Below are positions 45,895-57,590 of a DNA stretch of 64,000 nucleotides, piece by piece (within the stretch, counting starts at the first letter, position 1; each line of letters opens with the position of its first letter). The notes below the pieces were generated by a model that saw nothing but the letters and a program-made list of their open reading frames with translations, was not told the DNA's origin and did no database searches. Made by a program: the position numbers and the translations under genes. The stretch is from Ashinkailepas kermadecensis (lineage: Eukaryota > Arthropoda > Thecostraca > Neolepadidae), in the NCBI GenBank assembly GCA_034440615.1, contig JAOTOM010005058.1:124001-188000 (forward strand). Reading direction: 5' to 3'.

Positions 45895-47430
45895 GTATAA
45901 ATATAAGCATCTCGCCAACAGCTGGCATGAACGACGTCCATGAATTCGCATCGGATAGAAATTATTAGTGCGCCACATGCGCTCGACTATATTTTCGATT
46001 TTTGATGGTTGTAACCTCAGTGAAATATAAGTGACAGCCTTCAAGTCTCAATTTGCATTATCTATTCTGAGACCGATATTAGATTCCTTAGCAAATCACC
46101 ATCGGAGGTTAACCTGCTGCTATTCCTAAGCAACTTGAACGGACCGCAAGGCATGGCTTTTCCAAAAAATGTTCCCGAGTACATTCAGCTAAATACATTT
46201 TACCGACATGACGAGGTTTTCAATCTTACAAGCATTTTGTATCGAAATATAGAATGTTCTATTGCAAATGGCGTTTACTTGTTGCCCCGTTTGCAAAATG
46301 ACTTTGTCATGTGAGATGCATGTTTAGCTACTCGTACGCACGCGGGAATGTCGCCTCAAACCCTTTTCTTCAAGCAAAGATTGCGAGCACTTCAAGATAA
46401 ATATTGTAATGAAGGTGATGCATATCAAGCGAGAAAGGGAAAACCTGGCTTCAAGTGATAAAACTATTACTTGAAATTCTGTAGTGCAACGTAAAACGTT
46501 GTTGACGTTTCGGGCGAAAACAAATGCCACCACCCGCTTTTTTCCGTAAGGAAATATTAAGCAGAAATAATAAATAATATCATCATAGAACTTACCAAAG
46601 AACAAAATTACAAGAAACCTGGAGGGAAGAAATTAGAACGCCGCACACAGCAACCAGGAACGATATTAATTAAGGTTTCAAAAGAGTGACGGTCGGGCCG
46701 GAACGAGCCGAGCCAGGTGAACCTGAGGGCCGGAACGAGAGTTCAGGTGAACCTTTGTACCTTACACTCGAGAGTGGACTGGCTCGGGGTTCGTTATCGT
46801 TCGTGATAGAGCAAAATTTAACAATAATCCCAGTTGACCCATTGCACGATCAGAGCACGTATCACGGCGTAACCTCAGTTATTCTTGTCCATAATCTTGA
46901 CTTCGGCAGGATCATGCATTTTTAAGATTGGAAAAAGGTAATATCACGGAGTAGAAATCGTTTAATCTTACTTGAGATCCAATCCATTTACTGAATTATT
47001 ACATCGTTCCAAGGATGGACGAGTAAGAACACCACTCAGTTGCCAGATTTAGCTTCTCCCACTGGCCACCGGGCTGTGTGAGCGTCTCCTAACCCACCTG
47101 GCCGATCTGTGGCATCCCATCGTTAGTCGGTCCGTTTCTTGGCATCTCACCTTCGGAAGTGGAGCTTCGCCGAAGTCTTTCCGAGGAGGAAGATGGAAAA
47201 GTTCGGGATACAGCCTCATTCCAGCCTCAAACGCAAACCCTCCATCAAGCTGGACTTGATCTAGCATACGCCCATGACCTAGTGGTTAAGGCTAGATAAT
47301 ATGTCGGGAGGAGGAGGGTGAGGAGCTGAGGGCTAAAGCTTCCAAGCGGTATGAAACCACACCCTTGCCCACTACTCGTTGATCTAGTTTGTTCATCGTC
47401 CGTCTCTCTTTTTATCCGCTTCGGCATCTC
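45891..47430. other. Unassigned region, one tRNA-like A-box
   Basis: AT-rich. At 47268-47290, CCCATGACCTAGTGGTTAAGG resembles the A-box end of a tRNA-derived SINE, but no B-box follows at the right distance. No gene recognised. Confidence 0.35.
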
Positions 47431-47516
47431 CCATGGTCCATGTGGGCAATGCACGACCGACGCAGTCCATGCGCCCCTAAACTACAATAACCGACCAACC
47501 AACCATGGTCCATGTG
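47431..47516 (+). mobile_element. 58-bp ultra-short retroposed unit, copy 4, with TSDs
   Basis: The unit at 47445-47502 (plus) reads GGCAATGCACGACC, GACGCAGTCC, then ATGCGCCCCTAAACTACAAT and the tail AACCGACCAACCAA. CCATGGTCCATGTG flanks it exactly at 47431-47444 and 47503-47516 (14 bp). CATGG-containing repeats follow to about 47660, so the duplication lies at the edge of a diverged array. Confidence 0.7.
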
Positions 47517-47660
47517 CTCGTAAGGGCGCCTATCATGGCCCATGCGTCGTCCACCATGACATATGTGTCGTCCAGCATGGTTTACGTGTGGCGTGTTGTC
47601 CATCATGGTCCGTGTGCCGTCCATAATCCGTGTCGTCCACCATGGTCCGTGTGTTTGCTG
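47517..47660. repeat. Diverged CATGG(T/C)CC(A/G)TGTG tandem repeat
   Basis: About six diverged units of 20-30 bp containing CATGGTCCGTGTG and CGTCCA. Confidence 0.75.
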
Positions 47661-47689
47661 CTGCCGCCGCCGCCGCTGGCAGCCCGCCG

Positions 47690-47754
<65 letters not shown>

Positions 47755-47772
47755 GCAGCCGCCGCCCGGCCG
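47661..47772. repeat. (CCG)n trinucleotide tract
   Basis: Interrupted then pure CCG for about 70 bp. All frames on both strands are open and read poly-Pro, poly-Arg, poly-Ala or poly-Gly. Confidence 0.97.
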
Positions 47773-50199
47773 CCGGTCGTCGTCTGCTGTTCCACGGCGC
47801 GTTGTCAGTTGTTGGCGGAGGCCCACAGTGAACGCGCGCGCTGGCACGCGCGCACCAGCGAGTCTGTGGCGTGCGTTCGCGACAACCAGACGTCGGCAGC
47901 CCATGGAAGCTGACAGGACGTAGACGGACGTGGTGCCTTCAATCCAGCCCAGTTAAGGTATAGTGAAGAAGCATAGTCCGCCAGTAGCGTGGTGTAGCCA
48001 ACTGCACAGTTCTGATTTGGCTTCTTTGGAAAGCGTTTGCGGGTTTATCTTCACGCTTCCTGGCTCATTGTCACGCATGGAATTTCCTAAAGCGAAGCTA
48101 AGTGGTTTGATGTACGACACATGTGATGTGTACATATCAGCATGCAGTTAACATGTCAATCATGTCTAAATAACTCATAATCTTATAGATGTGTCCATGC
48201 AGTCCATGTCATAGTCGTATGAATGCCATAGATTCAAATACATTGTCATCTTTAAGTGATTACATTAGGCCAAGTAATGAAATTAGATACACATTTTGCA
48301 AAATCATTTTACTTAAATCCTTTCCCAATATAGACATTCACCGGACAGAAACACATCCATAGCCCATGTCCTCTCTGACCTTCTGATGCCTATCTCGTCA
48401 TTTTTCCCATCTGCTATGAACTACAAATAAATAGAAGAAATTAGGATTGTAAGATAATTTTCCCTTGTATCAGTAGTAGCATACCTAAGATGAAATCGTA
48501 TCGCAGGAAATATGAAATGAAATGAAATGAAATCAGATCATAAGATAAAATCGTATGAAGCCATCGTATCTCCCAAGCCCTTCTCCACACCCTAGCAGTG
48601 ACCATGCGTACACCGAACACCATATTTCCGAGCTAAATGCAGTTGCATAAAAGCAGGACAGTTGGCTTGGAGAATACACCTTCGTGGGATCGTTAGATGT
48701 GTAATGATAGTGTTATTGTTTCGATCATTTGTGATAGGCATAAGTTACGCATGTTAGATTGTCGGAAGATTCGCATGCAGATGGTAGACATATTCGACGT
48801 AAATAAGTACCTAAAATGCTGTCTGAAGGCCCGAGTCACTACAGAAGCATTCGGCCAATAAAATAAAACGCAGTTTGCATTTTCATATCATTGCAATGAA
48901 AACGATTCACAGCAATACAACTCGAAGAGTTGAATGCAACTGGTAGAAAATCATGAAGCCATACATTTGCTAAACCTTACGAACACAATTTAGGGCACAA
49001 CGGAAGATAAAGGGAAACATTTTTCCTCTTCAAAGCTTATACAGATATAGCTTGTTTTCCATGTTTACTTGGGCCTGTGAGGAAGCATTACAGTACTTCA
49101 TACTCATAAAACCTACCTGAATGCGACTCACCAATGTTGACCCCAAGACTGAAATACGTCGACAAAAGCAAATCGATTCGAATCAATTGTCATCTAATAT
49201 ACTAGTTTGAGGGACCAGTTAGTCAGCCAATCTAGCCAAAATTCCGAAACAACGATTTCAATATAAATACATTTTTGCACACATGCTTGGGATGGTCAGA
49301 ATCGTGATTAGCCAAGTTTCCAGTCAATTTAAACTTCGCAAGGGGAGATATGTGGTAGAAAACGTGTGTCATTGTTAACACACGAGGAAGGCACGTGGCA
49401 AGACAAAAGTGAACGCCTCGGAAAAATACAGGGCAAACAAGCGCTCACTATAATTGCGATAGCTGATCAATCACTTGTCTCAGTGGCATGAAACAGACAC
49501 GCTATGGTATTGAATTGAACACGGAATCATGTCAGTACCATTTATTTCATCTGCACGTGCCAGGTGACTTCCACAGTGGATTAAATAATAAACTTGCGCT
49601 TTGACCCGTTTTTCACGACGAGGATCAGATCTCGGAAACCACACGAGACAACGAACTGAAACACGCATGAAATATCTGGTTCGTGTGCCGGCTATATTTC
49701 GTTCAGCAAACGTAAAGCTGCGTACCCCACAAGTGCGACGTTATTGTGACCGCAAAGAGCAACGTTGCAATTTTGAACACTTTTCCTAATTACACGCTGG
49801 TTGTGGCCAATTCGGCAGGAGATTGGCAGCAAAAAGACACATAGCACAATTCATTGCGATGAAGCATAACATTGCATATTCCTTTAGACAAAAAGACTGC
49901 ACACAATCCAGCTTGCCCAAAACTTTCAAAAATGCAATGCATATTGAGTGCATTGATCCAAATGCATTGATCGATCTCCGGGTTAATGACATCGCTTGAA
50001 TGGTTGCGAATTTGGCATGCATACGAGCCGTCTTGCCAGACGCATTGCCGTGGAAATATGCTGATATAAAAATAAATGAAGCAGACTGGGAGCCGGACGT
50101 AGGGAACAAATAATGATAGCGCAACAGGTGGAGCTGAATTGGAGAGGGTGTTGCGCAAAGTGGCAGAACCTTAGAATATGACAAGGGAACGGCATCGGG
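47773..50199. other. Unassigned AT-rich region
   Basis: A short (GAAAT)n run lies near 48510-48530. Open frames are short. No gene, RNA or transposon ends recognised. Confidence 0.45.
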
Positions 50200-50345
50200 G
50201 AACTGGATGGGTAACGATACCGAGCAAAGCTTAGCGTCTGGCAGTTGTCAGCTCTGGGTCTTTGTACCAAACGGTGAGCGACCCATGGGACTCGAACTCA
50301 CGTTCGCCCGCGGACGGACTACGAGTTTGGTGTTCTGGAATGGGG
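50200..50345 (-). mobile_element. tRNA-like SINE head (second family)
   Basis: Minus-strand AACACCAAACTCGTAGTCCG followed by GTGAGTTCGAGTCCC resembles a tRNA anticodon arm and B-box (GTTCGAGTCC). The A-box region upstream is degenerate. Body and ends were not delimited. Confidence 0.45.
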
Positions 50346-50439
50346 TTTACCGGGGCTATCTGTATCGATTACACGTGTTGATACCGGTACCGATCTGTAC
50401 CGAGTATTACGTTCTTGCTATTCATTTATTTCCCCGCCA

Positions 50440-50600
50440 CTCTTACCTTGTCTCCGACGCTTTCTTTCTCCATCTTTCTCTATCTCTTTATCTTTCTTCC
50501 TCCTCTCTTTCTTTCTCCCCTTCCCCCTTTCTTGTTCTTCTTTCTCTTTATTTCCGTATATCTCACCTTCTCTCCCCCCTTTCTCTCTCTTTCTGTAGCA
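50440..50600. repeat. Pyrimidine-rich (TTTCTC)n-like tract
   Basis: About 160 bp, almost only C and T on the plus strand; potential triplex-type sequence. Confidence 0.85.
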
Positions 50601-51339
50601 TTTCACTGTATATTCACGACCAGGTGACACTTTCTTCGTCCTTCGCTCCGGTATATGCTCATCAGCAAAACGTGCATCTTCGTGTATGCGTGGCAGCCCA
50701 AAAACGAACTTTGTTTTTGTAGGTGTAACTTATTAGTTCAAACATGGTGTAGATGATATAAAGCATGCAAATGCAGTAGGTGGTCATTATACGGAGATAG
50801 ATGCAATCCGGGAGACTTTGCCTAGTTCGTCACTGTTTGACTAGACGCCCATTGACTGCATCCCTACTTCTACTATCATCCAGCAACTATGACATCACCA
50901 CGAGCATGCATATACATACAATGCACACATACAGTAGTGTTTAGTCATGGACAAGAACCATTCCATACGTCCTTCGTGACGTGCTGTGTGCTTACCACTT
51001 TTCCTCAAATTCAAGGGATTCGACGAGAGGCCAAGCTAACGAACGCTTGGAAAACCTGACACAGCACACTTCCTGCAGTGCAAAATAAACACACCCCGAG
51101 CACACACAGCGCGTCTCATTCGCCGTGTCGGGGCCGGCGTGACCTTCTGGTGGCGGCCTCGGCGATGACAAGTGCTACCCGGCCGGACGGGGTCGACCCA
51201 GCGCTCCGTTATCAGCCACCGCCGGCCAACCAGTGCGCTCTCTCCCACCCGGCTGCTGTGTGGGCCTGCCGACCGGTCTCTGACTCCGCCTCCAGAGAAC
51301 GGATCCGAGCTTCCGCCGCTGCGGTGTTGGAGTGCAAGT
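50601..51339. other. Unassigned region
   Basis: AT-mixed, then GC-rich from 51080. Nothing recognised. Confidence 0.4.
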
Positions 51340-52080
51340 CCAGACGATCCGCGATGGGTTGGTGGACTGGTGAACTCTGGTGTAACGTTGGGAAGTGCAT
51401 CTTGGCAGCCCCCGGTGTAATGATGAAAATTAGCTGAGACAAACCCCAGTGTAGTGGTTAACATGGACTGAGACTGAGACTGAGCCAAACCCCCGGTGTA
51501 ATGGCGAAAACGGACCGAGGCAAACCCAGGTGTAATGGTGAAAATTGACCGAAACAAAATACGGTGTAGTATTTTAATTCGGACCAAGGCGCTACCTGTA
51601 GCATCAGGATGTGGAATCAGTCGGCACCACCGTGATATTAGGAAGCATACCAGGGCGACTCCTTGCATAACATTGCATTACGTTGAGGTTTACACCACGT
51701 GGACGGAGCCTTTGGTTTAGCGTTGATAAATCACCAAGGTAGCACCTGGCCCAACGTTGGGAGGTAGTTCCAGGCACCTCTTGAGAGGCAAGTTGAAGAG
51801 TGCACCCAGACAGTCTCCGCGGTGTAACGTAAATGTACCCAGGTGGAACCTGGGGTCAAGCTGAAGAGCGAAGCCAGTCGACCCGTGTGGTGCAACATTG
51901 AGAAGTGGACTCAGGAGAAGTGGACTCACTGGCATGACATTGGGCTGCGAATCCAGACAGCCTCTAGAATAATGTGAGGAGTGGACTCAGTCAACACCTG
52001 GTGCAACGTTGGAGAGTACGGGAGTGGAACACCTGGGAGTGGACCCAGATAGTCACCGTGAACGTTGGACACAGGGCTGA
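51340..52080. repeat. Old, strongly diverged 40-45-bp tandem repeat
   Basis: Segments with GGTGTAATGGTGAAAA, GTGTAACGTTGGGA or GTGCAACGTTGGAGAG, each followed by GTGGAC/GACC-like sequence and CAGGCA-like ends, recur about every 40-50 bp with heavy divergence. Confidence 0.65.
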
Positions 52081-52735
52081 ATGACCGACGTACCCTTCTG
52101 GAGGGTGCATCCTCCACACGCCTCTAGTGAGAGGTATAAGCGATCTGAAGTTCCAACACCACCATGCTGTGCCAGCCACATGACTGCGCTGACGAGTCTC
52201 GTCAGCCTCCAGCACTTTGTGCGACGTCAGCGTCCTCGCGCGGACCTCCGTGCAGGCACGCCCCGGCGAGCGCCAGCGCTGTCCTCGCCACCGCAACACC
52301 ACCCACACTCTTACTTTTGCCACGGCGCTCCTTTGACGGCGCACGTGCGGCAAACACGGCCGGCCTATTCATAATACATTTGGTGCGCGTCTGCCGCTCC
52401 GCCTTACGAGCGCGGATCAGTGTAACGCTTTCTCCCGCCGGCTGAGAGTGGTCGCACACGGAGGTCACTCACGTTGCCGGCGCAGCTCACCGGCAGCTCC
52501 ACCCACCAAATTGTGATGCAACTCCAACAAATTAGCAGAGAATACACACACACATGCATACATACATACATACACATACACACATATATACATGCGTAAA
52601 CACATACACACACACACACACGCAGCGAGCGCGCACGCAACTTGGAGTCATGCCGAAATGCCAAATACGTACGTGGTGTTCAAAGCGCAGGCCATACGCG
52701 AATGCAAGGAGTTCCTCTTAGTCTTAGCTAGGCAG
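52081..52735. other. Unassigned region with (CA)/(TACA) simple repeat
   Basis: 52545-52622 is a CA/TACA-rich microsatellite. 52190-52440 is GC-rich. No gene recognised. Confidence 0.4.
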
Positions 52736-52754
52736 GTGCATCGAGATACAGCGG

Positions 52755-52850
52755 TACGTCCGCTGAGTCACTCGGTTACCTCGTTGAGCGATGAGCTCAG
52801 CTATCCGCGAAGCTTGCGACGGCCACGCGTCCTCGAACTCGGGACGATGA
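52755..52850 (+). mobile_element. tRNA-like SINE head (third type)
   Basis: CTGAGTCACTCGGTTACCTC followed about 50 bases later by CCTCGAACTCGGGACG resembles an A-box and B-box pair of a tRNA-derived SINE. No end or target duplication found. Confidence 0.45.
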
Positions 52851-53074
52851 CGTGATGTGCAGTTCGCCGCCAAACATTCGAGTTTTCCTTCACGGAAGGA
52901 GCTCTTCTGCAGTCAACAGTGAAAGGCATACAGTCCTTGGCTACTCAACCTCATCTGTCGGTGTCGTTCCGAGTTGTGCGGTGTTGGCAAGAGTCCAGAG
53001 GGGTGACCGCTGGGAGAAGTCGCAACGAGCCGCAGTCAGAGGGTCCGGCGACCAGTCGGACCACGCAGTGTGTC

Positions 53075-53190
53075 CAAAGTAGGAACACAGCTGCGCGCCG
53101 GAGTGCACCTCGCGCACAATACATCATCGGTGACCGGAGTTCGACTCCAATTTCATTGGCTATTGGGGACTGCACACACACACACATCAG
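53075..53190 (+). mobile_element. tRNA-like SINE head (fourth type)
   Basis: CTGCGCGCCGGAGTGCACCT followed by TGACCGGAGTTCGACTCC (B-box-like GTTCGACTCC), then a short (CA)n run, fits a degenerate tRNA-derived SINE. Confidence 0.4.
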
Positions 53191-53751
53191 AACCAGTCAT
53201 AAGACAAACATATTTGACATTATTTTGTTGAAGTGTTATCACGGGGGATGGTGAAATGCGATGGACAAGGCTGACATGACTCTGACTGGGCTTACGTGAC
53301 TCTGCATCAACCAGAATTGACGATGTCTCAACGAGATCGAAACCAAGGGGATGTCGATTGTGAAAGCCCTAGAGCAACACAGGTCGATGACCGGTTGTCT
53401 ACCACATACATACCATGTATCGTGATATTTGTCATTGGGACCTTTAATCTTGTGGCCATGTGGATGACAAAACTGGAACGTGGAAGATGAGATTAACTTG
53501 CGAAATATTTCGTACAGTTGATTTGAACTACTCCGGGAAGCGTAGGAGTGCCACTCTCGTTTTCTCTAAAGCCACGCCGCCGTCTACATCTGTATGCTGG
53601 AGCTACGTATGGAGTGAAACCAAGCTGCTACCCGTCTGGAATACTAAGCGGTGCTGTCGGGAACCTTGCGCACAGCTTCACGACCGCAGACCACGCGCAG
53701 ATCAGGACATGTGTGGATCACCGAGGAGGCCACAGGGACCACCCAACCGCT
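53191..53751. other. Unassigned region
   Basis: Nothing recognised. Confidence 0.4.
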
Positions 53752-54522
53752 GAGAGCATACGACGCAGGGACGACCAAATCACTGGGGGCGTGTGACGCA
53801 GGGACAACCCAACCGCTGGGAGCGTGTGACGCAGGGACGACCCAACCGCTGGGAGCGTGTGACGCAGGGACGACCCAACCGCTGGGAGCGTGTGACGCAG
53901 GGACGACCCAACCGCTGGGAGCGTGTGACGCAGAGATGACACCCAATAAACCGCTGGGAGCGTGTGACGCAGAGATGACCCAACCGCTGGGAGCGTGTGA
54001 CGCAGAGATGACCCAACCGCTGGGAGCGTGGGAGCGTGTGACGCAGAGATGACCCAACCGCTGGGAGCGTGTAACGCAGAGATGACCCAACCGCTGGGAG
54101 CGTGTGACGCAGAGATAACCCAACCGCTGGGAGCGTGTAACGCAGAGATGACCCAACCGCTGGGAGCGTGTAACGCAGAGATGACCCAACCGCTGGGAGC
54201 GTGTAACGCAGAGATGACCCAACCGCTGGGAGCGTGTGACGCAGAGATGACCCAACCGCTGGGAGCGTGTGACGCAGAGATGACCCAACCGCTGGGAGCG
54301 TGTGACGCAGGGACGACCCAACCGCTGGGAGCGTGTGACGCAGAGATGACCCAACCGCTGGGAGCGTGTGACGCAGAGATGACCCAACCGCTGGGAGCGT
54401 GTGACGCAGAGATGACCCAACCGCTGGGAGCGTGTGACGCAGGGACGACCCAATCGCTCGGAGCGTGTGACGCAGAGACAATCCAACCGCTGGGAGCGTG
54501 CGACGCAGGGACGACCCAACAG
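53752..54522. repeat. 33-bp minisatellite, about 23 units, open on both strands
   Basis: The unit is CCCAACCGCTGGGAGCGTGT plus GACGCAGAGATGA. Because 33 is a multiple of three, an 11-residue peptide repeats in frame on both strands: TQPLGACDAEM on plus (204 codons) and RLGHLCVTRSQ on minus (313 codons). Codon positions vary freely (GACG/GATG, GTGTGACG/GTGTAACG) and there is no signal for expression. It is called a repeat, not a gene. Confidence 0.93.
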
Positions 54523-55356
54523 TGTGACGGTCCCCATGACAGGAATCCGGTCTGGCTTGGTGATGTTAGTGATATTAAGGGTCACATCAGGCTTGCCCAG
54601 TGCCGTAAATTACAAAGGTATTCAACGGCACAACTGTGCTGATAAACTGACGTCGAGACGACGATCTAGCTTCATTAGCCACTCAATGGCGAGTTGGAAT
54701 TCCAAGCGAAGCTTTTCATGATACGCAGCCTCCGTTATGATCAGAGGAGCATGGTTGCACACGCACAGTCACCATCCTACAAGTGACGTGATACACTGAT
54801 GGTGACGAAGCGGAACAACGTGCACAATAATACTAAATGTTAAATGAAGCACCGGCAGCACATTCAGTAGCCACAGCACAGCGCCTCAAAATGAAAACAA
54901 AAAAATCAAAGTGAGACATTTCCTAAGTACAACTACATAAGTTTCGGTCATCCACCACAGCATGTGGCCGTCTCCTCAGTGCAGCAGGATTATTGAGGCC
55001 TCCTCGTAGTAGTACCAAACGTATCGTGTCGAAAAAAAAACGAAAAGAAGACGAGCTTGTGCCTGTGACAAGGCCTTGCGGTTCATATAATCAAATTTGC
55101 ATGCCGGAAGTTCTTGTTTACCTTCCAGGTTAATCTTAAATAACCCAACGTATGGAAATTATGATGTTTTGTTACAAATAATAATGTCTAAATGCCTGAT
55201 GGGTTGGAAGGCAGTTACCAGTTCATTCATTCACCGGGCAGTTACCAACTCTGGTCTCGAGTGGCACCTTTATGGAGCCCATGTGACGCTATTATTAAAG
55301 CCAGCAATAATACATTACTCGGTTATGTGCAAATTTCATGTCCCATTCGATTATGT
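54523..55356. other. Unassigned region
   Basis: Nothing recognised apart from short A-rich runs near 54895 and 55030. Confidence 0.4.
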
Positions 55357-56155
55357 ATTTATTTATTTATTTCACGATACATGCCCTCCACGTACAGTGG
55401 CTATTTTGAACAGTCCGGGTATAACTCACAGATATTTACAAAGAAAGGATAGACTTGGGGTCAATAATGGGAATAGATGTGCAACAAACATTCATACACC
55501 AATATAATACACTACCCATATCACTATCTGCACTACACACAACGTACTTGCTACACGAGCTATAAACGAGTAGTTTATAGAAGTAATAGGAAAGCGATGG
55601 CCTAAAGGTGAGTACGTAGTGTGCACACATCTATTGTAAAGTATTTTGTGCGACTAGTGTTGTTCGTGGAGATAAGCTAGTGCGTGTTTCTTGAAGTTAG
55701 ACATCCTCGACGTTTTTGTTTCAGTAGGAAGTTTGCCATAGTGGAAGACAGACGCGTAGAAAATCTCCTGCGGCCCGCCTCTCTGTGTATGGCTGGCAGG
55801 TGCACGTGGTTGTCTGCACGTGAATGACGGTTTCGCAGGGTGGAGTTTGCAGTGATTTGACCGGCAATGTACGTTGACTTAACCGTCAGAATGATCTTGT
55901 GGAACAGAGTAAGGTTGTGAAAAGATGCAGATCAGTTGCCATGAGGAGACCCAACTAGTTACGGGCAGCATAAATATGATCAAACTTCCGTAGGCCTGAC
56001 ACGACTCTAGTGGCGAAGTTAATGATCTTGTCTACTCCGTGGATGTTTGCTGTCGATCGGTTTCCATAAGCAGATATGCAGTAGCGTTCGATTAATACAC
56101 ATGCAGTTCTGGCAACTAAGTAGCGAAGCGTTGAGCTATTCGTTCATGAAGGATG
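55357..56155 (-). mobile_element. 5'-truncated LINE (CR1/L2-like) 3' end
   Basis: Read on minus: remnant of the ORF2 C-terminus (56155-55654), a 3' untranslated stretch of about 280 bp, and an (AAAT)n tail at 55371-55357. Truncation at the 5' side is typical of incomplete reverse transcription. No target duplication was established. Confidence 0.75.
55654..56155 (-). pseudogene. Reverse transcriptase C-terminal region remnant
   Basis: Minus-strand translation gives RYCISAYGNRS, VDKIINFATRVVSGLRKFDH, a stop, then LGLLMATDLHLFTTL. After a frameshift near 55912 it gives TLFHKIILTVKS, LRNRHSRADNHVHLP and IHREAGRRRFSTRL. The last stretch, SNFKKHALAYLHEQH, ends at the stop 55656-55654. These are the conserved post-polymerase motifs of CR1/L2-type LINE ORF2 proteins (usual form 'INFAARVISG..KFDH' and 'TEAGRRRF'). 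One internal stop (about 55965) and at least one frameshift make it inactive. The polymerase catalytic part is absent. Confidence 0.8.
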
Positions 56156-56916
56156 TCTCCCCATCTCAATCATTTATTAATTTCGAAGGCGAATAACACA
56201 CAAGCTACAGCTTCATACCGTCGCAAAAACAAACAATGCACTCGCTACCCTTCGACGAGGCGGCTTATGATGCCGTTAAATTCAGACTGAACGGTGCAAC
56301 AAGCGACACCCATCCAATTATCACATCACACCAGATTTCATTGCCAAGCTATTGGTTATTGTCGACCCTTAGATGTGACCATGTTGACCTATGGAATGTT
56401 ATCGTTCACAGAGACGATTGATGTGGTTCCATTTGAGTTGCTTGATCATGAAATATCCCACCTGCTCTTACGAAGGTGAAGAGTTAGAAGATTAACGATG
56501 GCGATGGGCATGAGAGTAAAGCCACTACGCCTTTGACCTTTGCGGGCCTCACACATGAGAAACTCACGCGGGTCGCCGAGGTCAATGACTAGCCGTGTTC
56601 AGTGAATGTACTTATTAGCGCTGATGAGTTGGTAGGATTTCCTTCATATATCTCCATGGAATCAAAGCGTGGGACACACGCCATCTTTGAGATATACGCT
56701 CATTTCAAGCACTTCGCATACCTGGCAGATTACACCAGCAATTTCACTTTTCTTCTTTGACTGCTTTCTCTAAAGCAGACCAGTTAGCTCAAACTATGTA
56801 CAATGCATATTTATACAAGGTAACAGAGGAAAAAATAAACCGAAAATGGCATAAGTCACGTGTCATGAACACTGTTTCGAAATGCCTTGGCTATATCCAG
56901 TCGCCATGTTCACAAT
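56156..56916. other. Unassigned region
   Basis: Nothing recognised. Confidence 0.4.
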
Positions 56917-57101
56917 CAAACATGTCTGTTAGGGGACGAGTGGTCTAGGGGTAAGATGCTCGTCTCACAATCGAAAGGTTGTGGGTTCGAGTCTCACCTG
57001 TCGCTACTCTTCGCCCGCGACCAATCGGCGTGAGAGATTGGCGACGCTACATGACTCAACGGTCGACGTGTCGAAAGACCAATAACCCAAACATGTCTGT
57101 T
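56917..57101 (+). mobile_element. tRNA-derived SINE, full copy B with TSDs
   Basis: The 157-bp element (56931-57087, plus) is the same family as 13090-13241, in opposite orientation. The head has GTGGTCTAGGGGTAAGATGC (A-box) and GGGTTCGAGTCTCACC (B-box). The body carries CTACTCTTCGCCCGCG and GATTGGCGACGCTACATGAC, and the end is AATAACCC. CAAACATGTCTGTT is duplicated exactly at 56917-56930 and 57088-57101. Relative to copy A it has extra sequence (ACGTGTCGAAAGACC versus TAAAACA) before the terminal AATAACC. Confidence 0.92.
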
Positions 57102-57119
57102 GTCAATTATCTCATGCGA

Positions 57120-57590
57120 GCCAATGCGACGCAATGACGTTGCCTGGTGAGAAAACGAACGTCAATGACGTCGCCTGGTGCAGTAGACGAACGTCAATGC
57201 GTTGCCTGGTGTAGGAATCAATGACGCCAACGTAAGACGTTGCCTGGTGCAGTAGGCGAACGTCAATGCCGTTGCCTGGTGCAATAGATGAACGTCAACG
57301 ACGTTGCCTGGTGCAGTAGACGAACGTCAACGACGTTGTCTGGTGCAGTAGACGAACGTCAACGACGTTGTCTGGTGCAGTAGACGAACGTCAACGACGT
57401 TGTCTGGTGCAGTAGACGAACGTCAATGCCGTTGCCTGGTGCAATAGACGAACGTCAATGACGTTGCCTGGTGCAGTAGACGAACGCCAATGACGTTGCC
57501 TGGTGCAGTAGACGAACGCCAATGACGTTGCCTGGTGCAGTAGACGAACGTCAGTGACCTTACCTGGTGCAGTGAACGAACGTAAATGTG
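57120..57590. repeat. 32-bp minisatellite, about 14 units
   Basis: The unit is GACGTTGCCTGGTGCAGTAG plus ACGAACGTCAAT, with a few indels at the left end. ACGTC and GACGT at the junction create a short self-complementary ACGTCAATGACGT. Confidence 0.92.

Noticed and set aside
47262..47502. One 240-bp SINE from the A-box at 47270 to the short unit tail
   Set aside because: Perfect 14-bp duplications bracket only the last 58 bp, so the A-box segment is not part of the same insertion.
53644..54585. 313-codon minus-strand frame
   Set aside because: A direct consequence of a stop-free 33-bp repeat, with no signal, domain or expression evidence.
56931..57005. Functional tRNA-Val gene
   Set aside because: A- and B-boxes are present, but the acceptor stem does not pair and the copy is flanked by TSDs with a SINE body, so it is a retroposon head.
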